A stretch of 64,000 nucleotides of DNA, from the NCBI GenBank assembly GCA_963840095.1, contig CAWIXN010000014.1, positions 1-64,000 on the forward strand, in the 5' to 3' direction. Of this stretch, positions 45,185 through 55,173 are shown piece by piece (the stretch's first letter is position 1; every line of letters begins with the position of its first letter). This stretch comes from DATBGO01 sp963840095 (lineage in GTDB: Bacteria > Actinomycetota > Actinomycetes > Streptosporangiales > Streptosporangiaceae). The translations under genes were made by a program, and so were the position numbers. The notes beneath the pieces were generated by a model. That model was not told the origin of the DNA, made no database searches, and was given only the letters and a program-made list of their open reading frames with translations.

Positions 45185-46447
45185 TCAGTACGATTGGGCG
45201 TCGAAGAACCACCGCGCGATGTCGAGCTGGGAGAGCGCCCTGCCCCCCATCCAGAGGCTCATGATCTTGGAGTCGCGCCAGTGCTTCTCGAGGTCGCTCT
45301 CGCGCGCGTAACCGAACGCCCCCATCAGGTCCATTGCCTTGTTCACGACGAGGGTCAGCTGATCGGAGACGAACAGTTTCGTGACCCGGGTCCGGGCGAG
45401 CATCTCCGGCGTGTGACGGGGACCGTGCAGGTCGGGCCGGTCGAGCATCCGCGCCTTCAGGTAGGTCTCGGCCCGGCTGGTCTCGATCGCGGTGACGATG
45501 TCGGCGAGGACGCCGGCGGTGATCGTGTGCTCCTTGAGTGGCTTGCCCGCCACCACTCTCGTGTCGCACCACTCGCGGAGCAGCTCGTAGACGTTCCGCA
45601 TTACGCCGATGCACTGCGCTGCCGTGCCGACGTTGCCCGAGGTGGTGAAGGCCCGTGCGGCTTCGGCGTCAGCGCCGGGGCCGTGCGCGCGGAACTCGGC
45701 CGGCACCCGGACGTGGTCGAACCAGACGTCGCTGTTCCAGTCGCCCGACATCCCCGCCTTCTTGTATGGCTTTCCCTGGGTCACTCCGGGCGTGTCAGCC
45801 GGGACGTAAATAATCGCGAACGCTTCTGGGCCGCCCTCCGGGTCGGTGGTGCAGAAGACGGCGAAGACGTCCGCGAGGCCGCCGGAGTTCGTTGGCCACA
45901 GCTTGTGGCCGTTCACGACCCACTCATCGCCATCGAGACGGGCCGTGGTCGCGATGTAGCGGCCATCAGTGCCGTCGAGGTTCTCGACGTCGGAGCCGCT
46001 TCGGGCATCGGTGATGGCGGCCGAGCCCACGTACCACCGATCGGTGGCGAGGAACCTGGGCGTGAACAGCTCCATCAGGCGGGGGTTCTCCCGCGGCGGC
46101 ATGACCGGGGACATCGCCCAGACCGAGCAGCTCGCCGCCGTCGCCAGGCCGGCGTCGGCGCGGGCGATCTCCTCCAGGCAGAGGGCAGAGCTGATGGCGT
46201 TCATCCCGCCCCCGCCGTACTGCTCCGGCCACGCCGCCCACTGGTAACCGAGGTCCACTGCGAGGGCCTTGAGCAGCCGATGGCAGAGGTCGTGCCGCTG
46301 CCAGTCCTCGTCGATATGGCGGCGTACCGGGATGACTTGCTTGTCCGCCCAGCCCCGGATCGCGTCAAGCCTGGCGGCGGACTCCTCCGGGATCCATTCG
46401 AGGGGGAGCGAGAACAGATCGGTCAGGTCGACCACCTCCTTCCGCAT
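45185..46447 (-). CDS. Acyl-CoA dehydrogenase
   Basis: 420 residues from the ATG at 46447. The FAD/acyl-binding motif is in AAITDARSGSDVENLDGTDG, then DEWVVNGHKLWPTNSGGLAD. The C-terminal helical domain ends LMGAFGYARESDLEKHWRDS and KIMSLWMGGRALSQLDIARW, typical of acyl-CoA dehydrogenases. The catalytic base cannot be assigned with certainty, so the exact substrate is unknown. It oxidises acyl-CoA to enoyl-CoA and passes electrons to ETF. Single gene between mobile remnants. Confidence 0.88.
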   Translation of the reverse strand: MRKEVVDLTDLFSLPLEWIPEESAARLDAIRGWADKQVIPVRRHIDEDWQRHDLCHRLLKALAVDLGYQWAAWPEQYGGGGMNAISSALCLEEIARADAGLATAASCSVWAMSPVMPPRENPRLMELFTPRFLATDRWYVGSAAITDARSGSDVENLDGTDGRYIATTARLDGDEWVVNGHKLWPTNSGGLADVFAVFCTTDPEGGPEAFAIIYVPADTPGVTQGKPYKKAGMSGDWNSDVWFDHVRVPAEFRAHGPGADAEAARAFTTSGNVGTAAQCIGVMRNVYELLREWCDTRVVAGKPLKEHTITAGVLADIVTAIETSRAETYLKARMLDRPDLHGPRHTPEMLARTRVTKLFVSDQLTLVVNKAMDLMGAFGYARESDLEKHWRDSKIMSLWMGGRALSQLDIARWFFDAQSY

Positions 46448-46568
46448 AATCCAGTCACTGACGGCCAAGAGCGAGTCGCAAGCCCTTTCGCTACTTCGAG
46501 CCAGGCACGGTCTTTGTTGGACCACTCGGTAATTGGCTTGCCACCCTTTGGGATCGCTTCCAGATTAC

Positions 46569-46637
46569 TCAATAGTGTACGGCGGCCAGCCAGCCGCACA
46601 GCCGGGCGAAGATCAGGTAGAGCAGGCGGAAGGTCAC
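46569..46637 (-). pseudogene. N-terminal scrap of IS3/IS481-type transposase
   Basis: VTFRLLYLIFARLCGWLAAV, 22 residues then stop, corresponds to the first 20 residues of the transposase relic at 6249. No more of the gene follows. Confidence 0.45.
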
Positions 46638-46868
46638 GAGAACTGATCGTGCCGGAGCCGGAGCCGGCCCGCTGCGGGTTCCGCATGGCCGAGTCCGGGC
46701 AGAAGGAAATCCCAGCTCAGGTACGGATGCCCATGTCGTCTGAGCCTCACATGCGTGTTATGAGGGTGATGTCGCATGCGGGCTGCGGAATCGGGGTCCG
46801 ATCGGTGATCTCCGCCGGTTTGCTCCATAACTGCGCCGTGAGGGTGCCGACTGGCCGATGATTGGCCG

Positions 46869-47310
46869 GTGGCTGATGATGACGTTCTGATCGTTGCCGC
46901 TGGGTATGCGCATGATCATCAGTACCGGGAGTTCAGTGCCTACGCCTGCCAGCTGGACCGCAGCTTCCGGACCCAGATCATGCGGATGGGCTTTTACGCC
47001 CGGGGCGCTATCCAGCTCCACCTAGCCCGGATCCGGTACCGGGAAGACGGCGTCTGGTTCACCGAGGCCGAGGCGGCCCGCCGCCGGGCCGGGTCAGTTG
47101 CTGACCAGCATGTAGCCAGGGTCATCACGGCCTCGCTGCTCCACGGGACCTGGCGGGAGGGAACTCGCGGTCAGGTGTTCCTGCTCTCCGGCCCCGATGA
47201 CGCTGACACCATCCGCCTGCCGCGGCCAGTACTGAATGACGCGACATCCGCGAAGACCGGCGGCCCTCCGGGAGCGGTAAAGCCTGCCTGCCCTGCCCGG
47301 ATCGCCGGCC
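46869..47310 (+). pseudogene. Conserved actinobacterial hypothetical, C-terminally lost
   Basis: VADDDVLIVAAGYAHDHQYR, FRTQIMRMGFYARGAIQLHL and ARIRYREDGVWFTEAEAARR, then GTRGQVFLLSGPDDADTIRL form a family I recognise only as a hypothetical linked to actinobacterial mobile DNA. After VLNDATSAKTG the text degenerates and a TAG at 47311 closes the local frame before the propeller fragment. Function unknown. Confidence 0.5.
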
Positions 47311-47316
47311 TAGGCA

Positions 47317-47650
47317 CCGATCCGGACCGCCACCAACACGGCCGACAGGCCGATCACGGTAGGGAACGACCCCGGCCCCATTGCGATCAGGCCGAACGGC
47401 AAGACCGTCTACGTCGTAGATGATTCGGGTGTGACCCCGAACCGGACCGCCACCGGCACCGCCGGCAAGGCCATAACGGTAGGGACCGACCCCGACCCCG
47501 ACGCCATCGCGATCACCCCGTACGGGAAGACCGCCTACGTCGCCAACGGCGTCTCGAACACAGTGACCCCGATCCGGACCGCCACTAACAAGGCTGGCAA
47601 GGCGATCAAGGTCGGGGTCGGCCCCGGCCCATCGCGATCACACCGTAACG
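47317..47650 (+). pseudogene. YVTN/beta-propeller repeat fragment
   Basis: About two and a half copies of the unit PIRTATNTAxxPITVGNDPG, AIAITPYGKTAYVANGVSN, with the next copy starting TVTPIRTATNKAGKAIKV. Each is roughly 42 residues, the YVTN-type blade. There is no signal peptide and no further blades. Remnant of a secreted propeller protein. Confidence 0.6.
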
Positions 47651-47889
47651 ACCGGACAGCCGGGGCCGCGCCCAGCGCCTGCCGGCCCCGGAATACCGTG
47701 AGCGCCCGACGGCGCGATCACAACGGGAAGGCCATCCCGCCCGGGTTACGATGCCCGCGCCCGCAGCCACGGCTCGGAATTCGGGATTGCCGCTGTGATC
47801 AACGACCGGGCATCCGGCGGGCACGTTGCCTGGAGAGCCTGGTGCGCGCTGCTGTCGATCGCCTATGGCCTCAGGTGGTCCGTAGGGCA

Positions 47890-48240
47890 TCAAACACTAG
47901 AGGCGCGCACCATAGTTGGCCCGCACCTGCCGCCCTCAGCGATGCGCACACGCCGTTTGCTGGGCACGTCGGCGTACCAGACAGCGTTCTGCGTGTCGGC
48001 GCAGATGCCTTCCGGGGCGCCGTCGCCGAGGTCGGCCAGGTACGCCGGCCGGACAGCCCGCCGTCCGCGCTGATGTCGAAGGCGACCAAGTGGTGGCGGC
48101 AGGCAGGATTCCGCGATGATCAGGGGGGAGTTGTCGGCGGTCACCGCCATCGCATTGGGGAACGCGATGTCGTCGGCCACCTGGCGCATCGAGCCGTCCG
48201 CGGCGACCTGAAAAGACAAACCGGGACGCCGCCCGGCCGA
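47890..48240 (-). pseudogene. SMP-30/gluconolactonase-like fragment
   Basis: GSMRQVADDIAFPNAMAVTA and DNSPLIIAES, then in other frames VAFDISADGGLSGRR and LGDGAPEGICADTQNAVWYA. These correspond to the middle of SMP-30/LRE lactonases with the metal-binding Asn and Asp blades. Two frameshifts and no termini; non-functional. Confidence 0.6.
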
Positions 48241-48599
48241 AGGTCCTGTGCGCAGGGACGTTGGTCCGTGGCGCGTGCTCCCGTGACGCCGTGGACTGAC
48301 TGTGACGGAGGACCCCCAGACAGACGCGGAGGAACGGATCACATCCGCGCACCGCGCAATCGAGATCCGCGAGAAGCGGAGGCGGGTCCTCTCGTCACGT
48401 CCTGCCTGGACTACCTTGCGCTCCAGCCGAAGTCGAGCCTGAACGCTGACCGCCATGCACGCTATCGGCCAGTGGGCGCGCAGAGCGGCCCTTCGGCGCG
48501 GCATCGATGGTCATGGGCACGGCGTATTGCAACGTACCGAACGGCGGTTATTTCCGCGTACTGACCTCATCGCTGTCACAGAAGGTGGCCGCTTTGACG

Positions 48600-48689
48600 A
48601 CATGTGGGCCCCACCCGTGACGTGTCGATCACCAGCTTAATGACCTCTTCACGGAACTCCGGCAAGTATTTCCGGTATCCCTTTGACAT
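48600..48689 (-). pseudogene. IS3-type OrfA start, truncated
   Basis: MSKGYRKYLPEFREEVIKLV then IDTSR, preceded by AAGGACGGGG, is the first 25 residues of an HTH_Tnp_1-type IS3 OrfA. It is cut after that point. Confidence 0.5.
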
Positions 48690-48838
48690 TTTCCCCGTCC
48701 TTTCGGCTGAGGATCCTAAAGATGACCCGCAGTCCGGAAGACGGGGGGCACCTCAAACTCTCCATCTGCGGGCACACACGCCGCTCGCGGCGGATGGGCG
48801 CGTTATTCGGACTGTGCTGAGCCGGCCGCCACCAGGAC

Positions 48839-49735
48839 TCAAGATGACGATGTGTCCGCCATGATGCGCTGCAGGGTGCGCTGGCCCATCAGGCTCATGG
48901 CCGGGTTGCTCTCGAGGTAGTACCAGATCGCCCCCATCGACTGTTCAAACGCCCACGCCTTGCCGCGTTCCCATTCGAGGTCCTCGCACTGGAGGTCGTC
49001 GCGAAGTACCCGCCGGGGGCCAGCTTCAAGCAGATGCCAGGCACCCACGAGATCCAGCGCGGGATCAGCCGGTCCCATGCCACCGACGTCGATGACGCCA
49101 GCCAGGTGCCCGCTGGAGACAAGCACGTTGCCGGGAATCAGGTCACCGTGGGTCATCACGTCGCGGGCGCTGCGCGGCAGGACGCGCATGATCGCCCAGG
49201 TGCGTCGAAGCCGGGGGACGTCCAGGAGTTGTTCGCTGCGCTCGAAGCAGGTCTTCATCCACGCGTCGTGGGATCGCAGGTCGCCTCCCCGGCCCTTTCC
49301 GCTGAAGGCCCTGCCGCAAGTGCCGATCGCGCGCACGCCGCGGATGAACTCGGCCAGGTCGCGGGCAAACGCGGCGGATTCGCCCGGATCCTCGACTGTG
49401 GCGACAGCCCCGGGCAGCCAGGTCTGCACCGACCACGGAAGCGGGTAGCCCGCCCCGGGTTCGCCCAGCGCCACGGGCATGGGCGTGGGAAACCGCGTGC
49501 GACCTAGCAACTCGCGGGCTGCTTGCGCCTCTGATTGAAGCCACTGCCGCGTCGACACAGCGTCCCCAGGTTCTAGAGGGAATCGGGCCAGGTATTTGTC
49601 GCCGATGCGAAACAGCGCATTTACCGTCCCCTGCGCAGGGACTCCGTTGACAGGCAGTCCCCGCCACTCGGAGAACTGCTCATCCACCAACTTGCGCACC
49701 GTCTCGGGAGTGACCGTCAACTGGTTGGCATGCAT
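48839..49735 (-). CDS. Aminoglycoside/macrolide phosphotransferase-like kinase
   Basis: 298 residues from the ATG at 49735. The N-lobe has GVPAQGTVNALFRIGDKYLA with the ATP lysine replaced in context by YLARFPLE. The catalytic loop, MTHGDLIPGNVLVSSG, holds the HGDxxxxN motif, and VIDVGGMGPADPALDLVG supplies the metal Asp and the following PAxDL. Members phosphorylate aminoglycosides, macrolides or metabolites; substrate cannot be told. Intact, unlike the APH fragment at 12792. Confidence 0.85.
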   Translation of the reverse strand: MHANQLTVTPETVRKLVDEQFSEWRGLPVNGVPAQGTVNALFRIGDKYLARFPLEPGDAVSTRQWLQSEAQAARELLGRTRFPTPMPVALGEPGAGYPLPWSVQTWLPGAVATVEDPGESAAFARDLAEFIRGVRAIGTCGRAFSGKGRGGDLRSHDAWMKTCFERSEQLLDVPRLRRTWAIMRVLPRSARDVMTHGDLIPGNVLVSSGHLAGVIDVGGMGPADPALDLVGAWHLLEAGPRRVLRDDLQCEDLEWERGKAWAFEQSMGAIWYYLESNPAMSLMGQRTLQRIMADTSSS

Positions 49736-49799
49736 GTCCACATCGGAAGCATGACGCGTCCCGAGCTCTGACAACAATCTGCTTTCCGCTGCGCCAGAG

Positions 49800-50271
49800 T
49801 CCCGGCCTCAAGCTGGCGCACGGCCCGGCTCGCTGCGCTGGCAGTGCTGCGGGCGGCGGACTCGCAACAGCCGCTGCAATGGGTGGAGGCGCCGCTGAAG
49901 CCAGCCACGCTGGCGACCACCCGGCTGGCCGAGCACTGGGCGCACGGCCTGGACATCACCGGGCCGCTGGGCATCAGCTTCCCCGATACCATGCGGCTGT
50001 CCCACATCGCCTGGCTGGCGCACCGGTCCCTGTCCTATGCCTTCGCCTAGCCGGCGAACAACCACATGAGGTCCTCTGTGAGCTGACGGCTCCAGATGGC
50101 ACCACCCACTGGCCGTACGGCCCATCCCGCGCAGATTCTGCGATCACCGGCCCGGCCGGAGCGTTCTGCCGGGTAGCCGCGCAGCGGCTCGCGCCGGACC
50201 AGTCAGGGCTGCTCGCCCAAGGCCCGCACGGCGCTACCGCCCTGCACCTCCTGCGCAGCTACGCAGCCTGA
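49800..50271 (+). pseudogene. Mycothiol-dependent maleylpyruvate isomerase-like, C-terminal part
   Basis: WVEAPLKPATLATTRLAEHW and AHGLDITGPLGISFPDTMRL form the DinB-like helical core end with its conserved WAHGxDI. After LSYAFA a one-base shift near 50048 leads to LAGEQPHEVLCELTAPDGTT and GAFCRVAAQRLAPDQSG, the C-terminal domain. The N-terminal half of about 100 residues is absent. The presence of this family fits a mycothiol-using actinobacterium. Confidence 0.65.
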
Positions 50272-50421
50272 CCACTAATCTTCAAACATCCCATCTGCGG
50301 CAGATGCAGCAGCGTCGGCTGCTACCGGATCATGCTGCACGAGGCGCACGCCCGCGACTGGGGGTTCAGCGTCGATCGTCCAGGGACTTTCCGCGTGGAC
50401 CTGATGGGTGGCCGGGACAAT

Positions 50422-50457
50422 GGCCCGGGACCCGCCGCCGGCGGCGGGTCCCGGGCC
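50422..50457. terminator. Perfect 36-bp palindrome
   Basis: GGCCCGGGACCCGCCGCC followed at once by its reverse complement, with no loop bases to spare. It lies 31 bp beyond the stop of the minus-strand His-rich protein gene, the place of its terminator; it has no U tract. Confidence 0.6.
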
Positions 50458-50487
50458 TCGGACGATGATCAGGACCGTCGCTGGCGG

Positions 50488-51459
50488 TCACCGGTGATGC
50501 AATGGCACCGAGATGTGCTTGTGCTTCACGTGCACGTGGATGTGGGTTTCGGGTGCCGGCGACGGCAGAATGACGCCGAATCCGCACTGACCGGTCGCGC
50601 GGCGGCCTACCCGGTTGGAGTCGCCGTCGCTGTCGCCGAACTGGATGGCGGGGCGGTTGCCCCGGCAGGCGAAGTTGCGGCGGATGGTGTTGGTCACGAC
50701 CTCCATGGCGTCGGGATCAGCCATGATGTTCCCCGAGACGGTGAGGCTGCCATGCACGTGGTCGTAGATGGAGCCGAACCAGCAAGAGCGCAGCCCGGTG
50801 ACGGTCAGGCTGCCACCGATGCCGGTGTGCTCGTAATCGCTGTAGACGGGGCTCTTGAAGAGCTTGAAGACGCCTGCTGGCTTGCAGTTGACGCCGCCTC
50901 CGCCGCCGGTCTCGGTCACGCTGCCGCGGATACTCGAGTTGTGCACCACAACCCCCAGCGGACGGCGTGCGATCAGGCTGCCGCCCACCAGGTCATGACT
51001 CCACAGAGTCGGCCGGTTTGGGTGCGGATCATCAGCGCATGCGAAGTTCGCGCTGGTGTGACCGAAGGCATGGTCATACTGGCGGTCGCACCCCATGGCC
51101 AGGCTGGCGCCCGGCTGCACGATCAGGTTGCCGCCGACGGTCAGGCTTGAGCGGCCATGGTGGGTATGGTCGTTGAGCCCGAATACTGCGAGCAGGGCAC
51201 CGCCGCTTGCGATAACGAGGTTGTGGCGCACCCGGGCCCGGCCGCCGTTCACGGCGCATACGCCGCTGACCACCACCTGGGAGTAAGTGCCGGCCAGTGT
51301 GCCGGGCGCCTGAGCGGTGCCTGAGCAGGTATAGCTGGGCACGCTGGCCCCAGGCCGCGCGACCGATGCCGAGGCGATGGCCTGGCCGCCGGCCAGCAAG
51401 CCCAGTACGAGCCCGCCCATTCCGAGCAAACACCACATATTACGGAAATATCCGCTCAT
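50488..51459 (-). CDS. Secreted beta-rich protein with His-rich tail
   Basis: 323 residues; start MSGYFRNMWCLLGMGG at 51459 chosen for GGGA upstream. A signal peptide, LGMGGLVLGLLAGGQAIASA, is followed by a body of repeated short strands: GRSSLTVGGNLIVQPGASL, HDLVGGSLIARRPLGVVV, GIGGSLTVTGLRSCWFGS and HVHGSLTVSGNIMADPDAM, the pattern of a right-handed beta-helix. The C-terminal tail HIHVHVKHKHISVPLHHR has eight histidines. An exported surface protein; metal binding by the tail is inferred. No family name known to me. Confidence 0.7.
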   Translation of the reverse strand: MSGYFRNMWCLLGMGGLVLGLLAGGQAIASASVARPGASVPSYTCSGTAQAPGTLAGTYSQVVVSGVCAVNGGRARVRHNLVIASGGALLAVFGLNDHTHHGRSSLTVGGNLIVQPGASLAMGCDRQYDHAFGHTSANFACADDPHPNRPTLWSHDLVGGSLIARRPLGVVVHNSSIRGSVTETGGGGGVNCKPAGVFKLFKSPVYSDYEHTGIGGSLTVTGLRSCWFGSIYDHVHGSLTVSGNIMADPDAMEVVTNTIRRNFACRGNRPAIQFGDSDGDSNRVGRRATGQCGFGVILPSPAPETHIHVHVKHKHISVPLHHR

Positions 51460-51884
51460 ATTTTCCCACATTCGGTTGGCTCGCCATTACCGGACAGCGC
51501 GGACGATACCAGGTACCGATGACAGTATCTAGGGTTGCACCGCCGGACGAAGAGTTGTTAGGTACAAGGTGTTTCGTCCCTTAACTTGCTACGACCGCCA
51601 ATACCAGGTCCGCCCCGACGGGCGGTCATGGGGCTAAAATAAGCCCCGGATATCCCTTTAGGTGTGGCGAATCTGAACACTCTAGATGATCCGTACACTC
51701 AACGGCTGACTAGCGCCCAGTCGGCATCGATCCGGCCACCAGGAAGCATTACGGCGGCCTGCCGCCGATCTCCACGGAATATGGCCAGCTCAAGACGACT
51801 AATTAACATGCGAGATGTCGCATAGATCTGCATCCACGCAATGCGCTCAATTCGGCAGAATCGGACGCAGGGCGACAGCCATGA
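51460..51884. other. No gene; AT-rich upstream region
   Basis: Contains the upstream region of the secreted protein and the antisense of the kinase relic. No frame with family resemblance. Confidence 0.35.
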
Positions 51885-52320
51885 CCTTGCTCGCCGTAGC
51901 TCGATGCGGCGGTCGCCGCCGCCGTGCGAGCAGCGGGACTGGCCATCGAGCACGCGGCGGCCCGGGTTCGATTGGCCGCTGAGCCTCGCTGACCTGGCAG
52001 CGTCGCGGCAGCGGATCGTGGAACAGGGGGACGCCGGGAGGCGGCGCCTCGAACACGACCTGCATGACGGCGCCCGGCAGCGCCTGATCGCGCTGCAGGT
52101 GCTGCTGGAGATATGACAGCTGCAGCGGCGCCCCCGCCGGTGAGCGCCGGCTACGCGGCCGCGCGCCGGACTGTCGGAGTCGCGCTGGAAGAGCTTCGCG
52201 ATCTCGCGCACGGCATCTACCCGGCCGCCCTGAGCGACGGGGGCCTCCGGGCGGGATTCCAGACGCTTGCCGAGACCAGCCCGGTGCCGCTCATCATCAA
52301 GGATCCCGGCCCGCGTCGGC
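51885..52320 (+). pseudogene. Sensor histidine kinase (HisKA_3) fragment
   Basis: ADLAASRQRIVEQGDAGRRR and LEHDLHDGARQRLIALQVLL hold the H box with its phospho-His. A TGA follows LLEI; then, in another frame, VGVALEELRDLAHGIYPAAL and GGLRAGFQTLAETSPVPLII continue the dimerisation domain. The N-terminal sensor and the ATPase domain are missing. It belongs to NarL-type two-component systems. Confidence 0.7.
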
Positions 52321-52384
52321 AGCCAGCCGCCCGGTCGTTCGTGACCCGCTGGCCGAACTCGAGGCCATTCTGTCCGAGCAGTGA

Positions 52385-52415
52385 CGCGGGCCCGGCCAGC
52401 CTGGCCGGGCCCGCG
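52385..52415. terminator. Strong 15-bp hairpin
   Basis: CGCGGGCCCGGCCAG pairs perfectly with CTGGCCGGGCCCGCG across one base. On the minus strand it follows a short hydrophobic C-terminus (NLAIFLGAALILASAAIW then stop at 52442), presumably the end of a lost membrane protein, so it is that gene's terminator. Confidence 0.6.
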
Positions 52416-52863
52416 ACGTCTCAGTGGAGACGGCGGCGGGCCTACCAGATGGCGGCGCTCGCCAGGATGAGCGCGGCGCCGAGGAAGATCGCCAGATTCG
52501 AGGCTCGCAATCACGGCCGAAGCCGAGTGACGCGCATGCGCTCATCACGCATACGTCGCGCTGGGCCTATAGCGTGCATGCCGATGTCATCTGCCTGATA
52601 GCCGGAAATTGCGCAGGATCTGGTACGCGTGCAGATTTCCCGCGGTCTGCCGGGAGCGGTATTGCCAGATCGGCTCACGATAAGCCAGCTGACGGCCGGT
52701 CTTTCCTGGGCGCCGCACCGCGCCACCGGCGAACTCCGCCGCCGGCACCCCAGCGGCCCGCACCAGTGGCCGCTGAAACCCGGGTCAGTTCACCGTTGCG
52801 ACCAGCCGAATCCGCCGCCGGATATCCGGCCCGAAATACCCGCAATAAGGGGGGAGGGCCAGG
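52416..52863. other. Remnant of a membrane-protein C-terminus, otherwise empty
   Basis: The minus-strand codons for LAIFLGAALILASAAIW stop at 52442-52444. Upstream the frame is closed. No other gene is seen in 52520-52863. Confidence 0.4.
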
Positions 52864-53229
52864 TCAGCGAACCTCGGTGTACTCGCTGCGGTCCAGCTGC
52901 ACGAGGTTGGTGTAATCGCTGCCCGCTGGCTCTGCGACGTCGGTGTACTGGCTGCCGTTCAGCCGCACGACGCGGAAGCTGTCCCCGGAGAGCAGCTTGC
53001 GCAGGTGCCGCATCCCGCTCATGCCGGCGAGCGCGACAGCTATGGCGGCGGCGAGGACCGAGCCGCCGAACAGCGCGAGCCCGCCGACGACGTAACCCAG
53101 CATCATCATGACCACTGCGGCCAGCAGGGCCACCGGCACGGCCACCACCAGCAGCAGCGCGAGCAGCGTCACGGCGATCATGGCCTTGGCCGACCTGTCC
53201 GGCGTCCGCTCCGCGTACCAACCGGTCAT
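52864..53229 (-). CDS. Small two-TM membrane protein
   Basis: 121 residues from the ATG at 53229 (AGAGG upstream). Two adjacent TM segments, MIAVTLLALLLVVAVPVALL and VVGGLALFGGSVLAAAIAVA, are followed by a soluble tail with repeated short motifs: VRLNGSQYTDV, AGSDYTNL and LDRSEYTEVR, an SxYT repeat of three. No family known; the SxYT repeats may be phosphorylation or binding sites, which is inference. Confidence 0.6.
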   Translation of the reverse strand: MTGWYAERTPDRSAKAMIAVTLLALLLVVAVPVALLAAVVMMMLGYVVGGLALFGGSVLAAAIAVALAGMSGMRHLRKLLSGDSFRVVRLNGSQYTDVAEPAGSDYTNLVQLDRSEYTEVR

Positions 53230-53794
53230 CACGCTCACCTCTCAAGGCCCGGAGCCCGCCAAAGGCCCAGGCCTACCAAGCAACACGATATGTCTTGTCT
53301 TCTGTTGTCAACGCGCCTCCAGATCAGAATCATCCCGCAACCGCCCGGCGCGCTGACCGCGGGCGAACACCCACCGCGCCATGCGGCAGATGAGTATGCC
53401 TACCCTACCGAGAACCAACCGTCATCCGCCGCTAGCGTTTCGAGTATGGGCTGCCGCCTGAATCGCTATATGGAATTGGAGAGCATGCTTTATCCAGGGA
53501 CCGTATGGGATCTTCTCAGGGCGCAGGTCCCGTAGGAATACAGGTATTACGCGGTGTCTTTCCGGCGGGACTTGTGACATACGAATCGCAGCAGCTATTT
53601 CCTCATCTCTGATAAAATGCCCGGTCACAATCGACGGATACGAGAATTATGGTTGCCGTCGATTCCGACTGAGCTTTACGCGGGTAGCGTCTGGAGCCCC
53701 TATTGCGTCGCCGATCGCGCATCCTCATCTGACCGCAAGTGAGCGCGCGGCGCTGGCACGGACTTGTGATTACGTTCGATACCGAGGTGCGTGT
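53230..53794. other. No gene recognised
   Basis: An AT-richer stretch at 53560-53660 could hold promoters, but no gene with family resemblance is present. Confidence 0.35.
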
Positions 53795-54535
53795 CTAGGC
53801 GGGGCGCCGCCCGATGAGCACGTGCAGTCCGGTCGGCAGGCGCTCGGAGCCGAACGCGGAGGTGACCGTCACCTCGACGTCCTCCGCCGCCAGGAGAGCC
53901 GGCACGCGCGCTGTGTCGATCAGCGTGTTGTCATGGCGCTCGTCGTCGCGGCGCCAGGAGCTGTCGTCATTGGCCACGAAAGTGGTGATCTGGCGGGCAA
54001 ACCGATTGGGTGCGGGGACCTCGAACCGGGCAATGATCGCCCAGTCATCGCCGACCCTGCCCACGTTCGGGGCGTCCCGCCGGGCTTCACCGTACTGCAG
54101 ATCGCAGATGTCGATCGCAAACAGGCCGCCCGGCCGCAGCGTCCGCGCGATCGCGACAAGCGCCCGGCCGATGGCCGGCTCATCGGGTAGGTAACTGAGC
54201 ACGTGGCCGACGGAAACCACCGCATCCGCCTGCGGCAGCGGGTCGTCGGGAAGCGTCAGCCGGCGGACGTCCTCGGCGCCCGGCGCGTAGCTGCGGGCCA
54301 GCTCGAGCATCGCCGGTGATGCATCAGTTGCGATGACGCGGTGGCCTGCCCCAGTGAGCACCTTGGTGAGAAGGCCACTCCCGCAGCCAAGTTCGAGGAC
54401 GAGCCCGGCACGCGCCCGCACCGGCGCCAGCAGCGCCAAGATGCCCGGCGCACAGGCCTCCGCGTGGAAGCCAAAACCGCGGTGGTGCACGAGCGCGAGA
54501 TCGCGGCGGTAATAGCCGTCATGAGTCGGTGACAC
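53795..54535 (-). CDS. Class I SAM-dependent methyltransferase
   Basis: 246 residues; the GTG at 54535 (VSPTHDGYYRRDLALVHH) fits the family N-terminus better than upstream starts. SAM-binding motif I is GLVLELGCGSGLLTKVLTGA, the acidic strand-2 end VIATDASPAMLELARSY, and ADAVVSVGHVLSYLPDEPAI marks motif III. FARQITTFVANDDSSWRRDD suggests the glycine N-methyltransferase-like group with a beta-insert. Substrate unknown. Intact. Confidence 0.85.
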   Translation of the reverse strand: MSPTHDGYYRRDLALVHHRGFGFHAEACAPGILALLAPVRARAGLVLELGCGSGLLTKVLTGAGHRVIATDASPAMLELARSYAPGAEDVRRLTLPDDPLPQADAVVSVGHVLSYLPDEPAIGRALVAIARTLRPGGLFAIDICDLQYGEARRDAPNVGRVGDDWAIIARFEVPAPNRFARQITTFVANDDSSWRRDDERHDNTLIDTARVPALLAAEDVEVTVTSAFGSERLPTGLHVLIGRRPA

Positions 54536-54599
54536 GCACCTGAGTGTCCTGCGCACCGCCCTCGATTGCCAGTCGGGGCACCAGGGTAATGGCAAACGT

Positions 54600-54963
54600 C
54601 GCTGTTGCGGGAGCCCGCGGATGGCGGCCGGCGAGCAGGTCGGGATGCTCGCTGGTGGAGGGGTGGCCGCCGGGCAGGTCGTGGATGCGCAGGATCTGGG
54701 CCATCCGAAGGAAGCCGCGGCAGCGGCAGCGGCGGGTCAGCCTGGCCGGACATTACCACTCGCAGGCCCGGCGGCAGATTCTCCAGCAAGAACGCCACCG
54801 ACTCGTGCACCGGCCCGGAGTCATCCCGCCGGAGCGCACACCAGCACGCGGTCCCTAGCCAGCCCCTCACTCAGCGCCTCCACCAGACGCCGACGCAGCA
54901 CAAAACCCGGCTGCAGCCGGGGCACATGCAGCTTGGTCGCCAGCGGACATCCGGCTCAGACAT
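54600..54963 (-). pseudogene. MalT/LuxR-type ATPase regulator fragment with internal deletion
   Basis: From 54963: KLHVPRLQPGFVLRRRLVEA and LARDRVLVCAPAG give the start of the AAA domain. The Walker A segment is deleted, and HESVAFLLENLPPGLRVVMS then GQADPPLPLPRL resumes further on. The remaining frames are disrupted and the HTH end is missing. Non-functional. Confidence 0.6.
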
Positions 54964-55115
54964 GACGACCCCCGCCGGGGCCGCCACAGACGGGTCAGCC
55001 ATCGGTGACCTACCGCCCAGGCCAACAGGCTTATCGCGCAGTTCGCATCACTGGTCGACGCCTCCCGCCGCGCACGCAGGCGACAGCGATGAATCGTGTC
55101 GCCAGCGTCCAGCGG

Positions 55116-55173
55116 GTGCCGAGCTGTTTTGAACGGTGCCCGCTGTCCTCATAACCCAGAGGTCACAGGTTCA
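55116..55173 (+). repeat. Repeat D: short tRNA-fMet attachment-like copy
   Basis: GTGCCGAGCTGTTTTGAACG matches the upstream arm of repeats B and C. Then CTCATAACCCAGAGGTCACA and GGTTCA match the tRNA part to the T arm, after which the match ends. The acceptor end, the flank and hairpin are missing, so this copy was cut in the T loop. Confidence 0.75.

Noticed and set aside
47431..48564. Plus-strand frame of 377 codons after the propeller fragment
   Set aside because: Only the first 70 codons are propeller repeats; the rest runs antisense to the SMP-30 relic and has no family features.
52424..52915. Plus-strand frame across the hairpin region
   Set aside because: No family resemblance; it covers a terminator and a minus-strand membrane-protein end.
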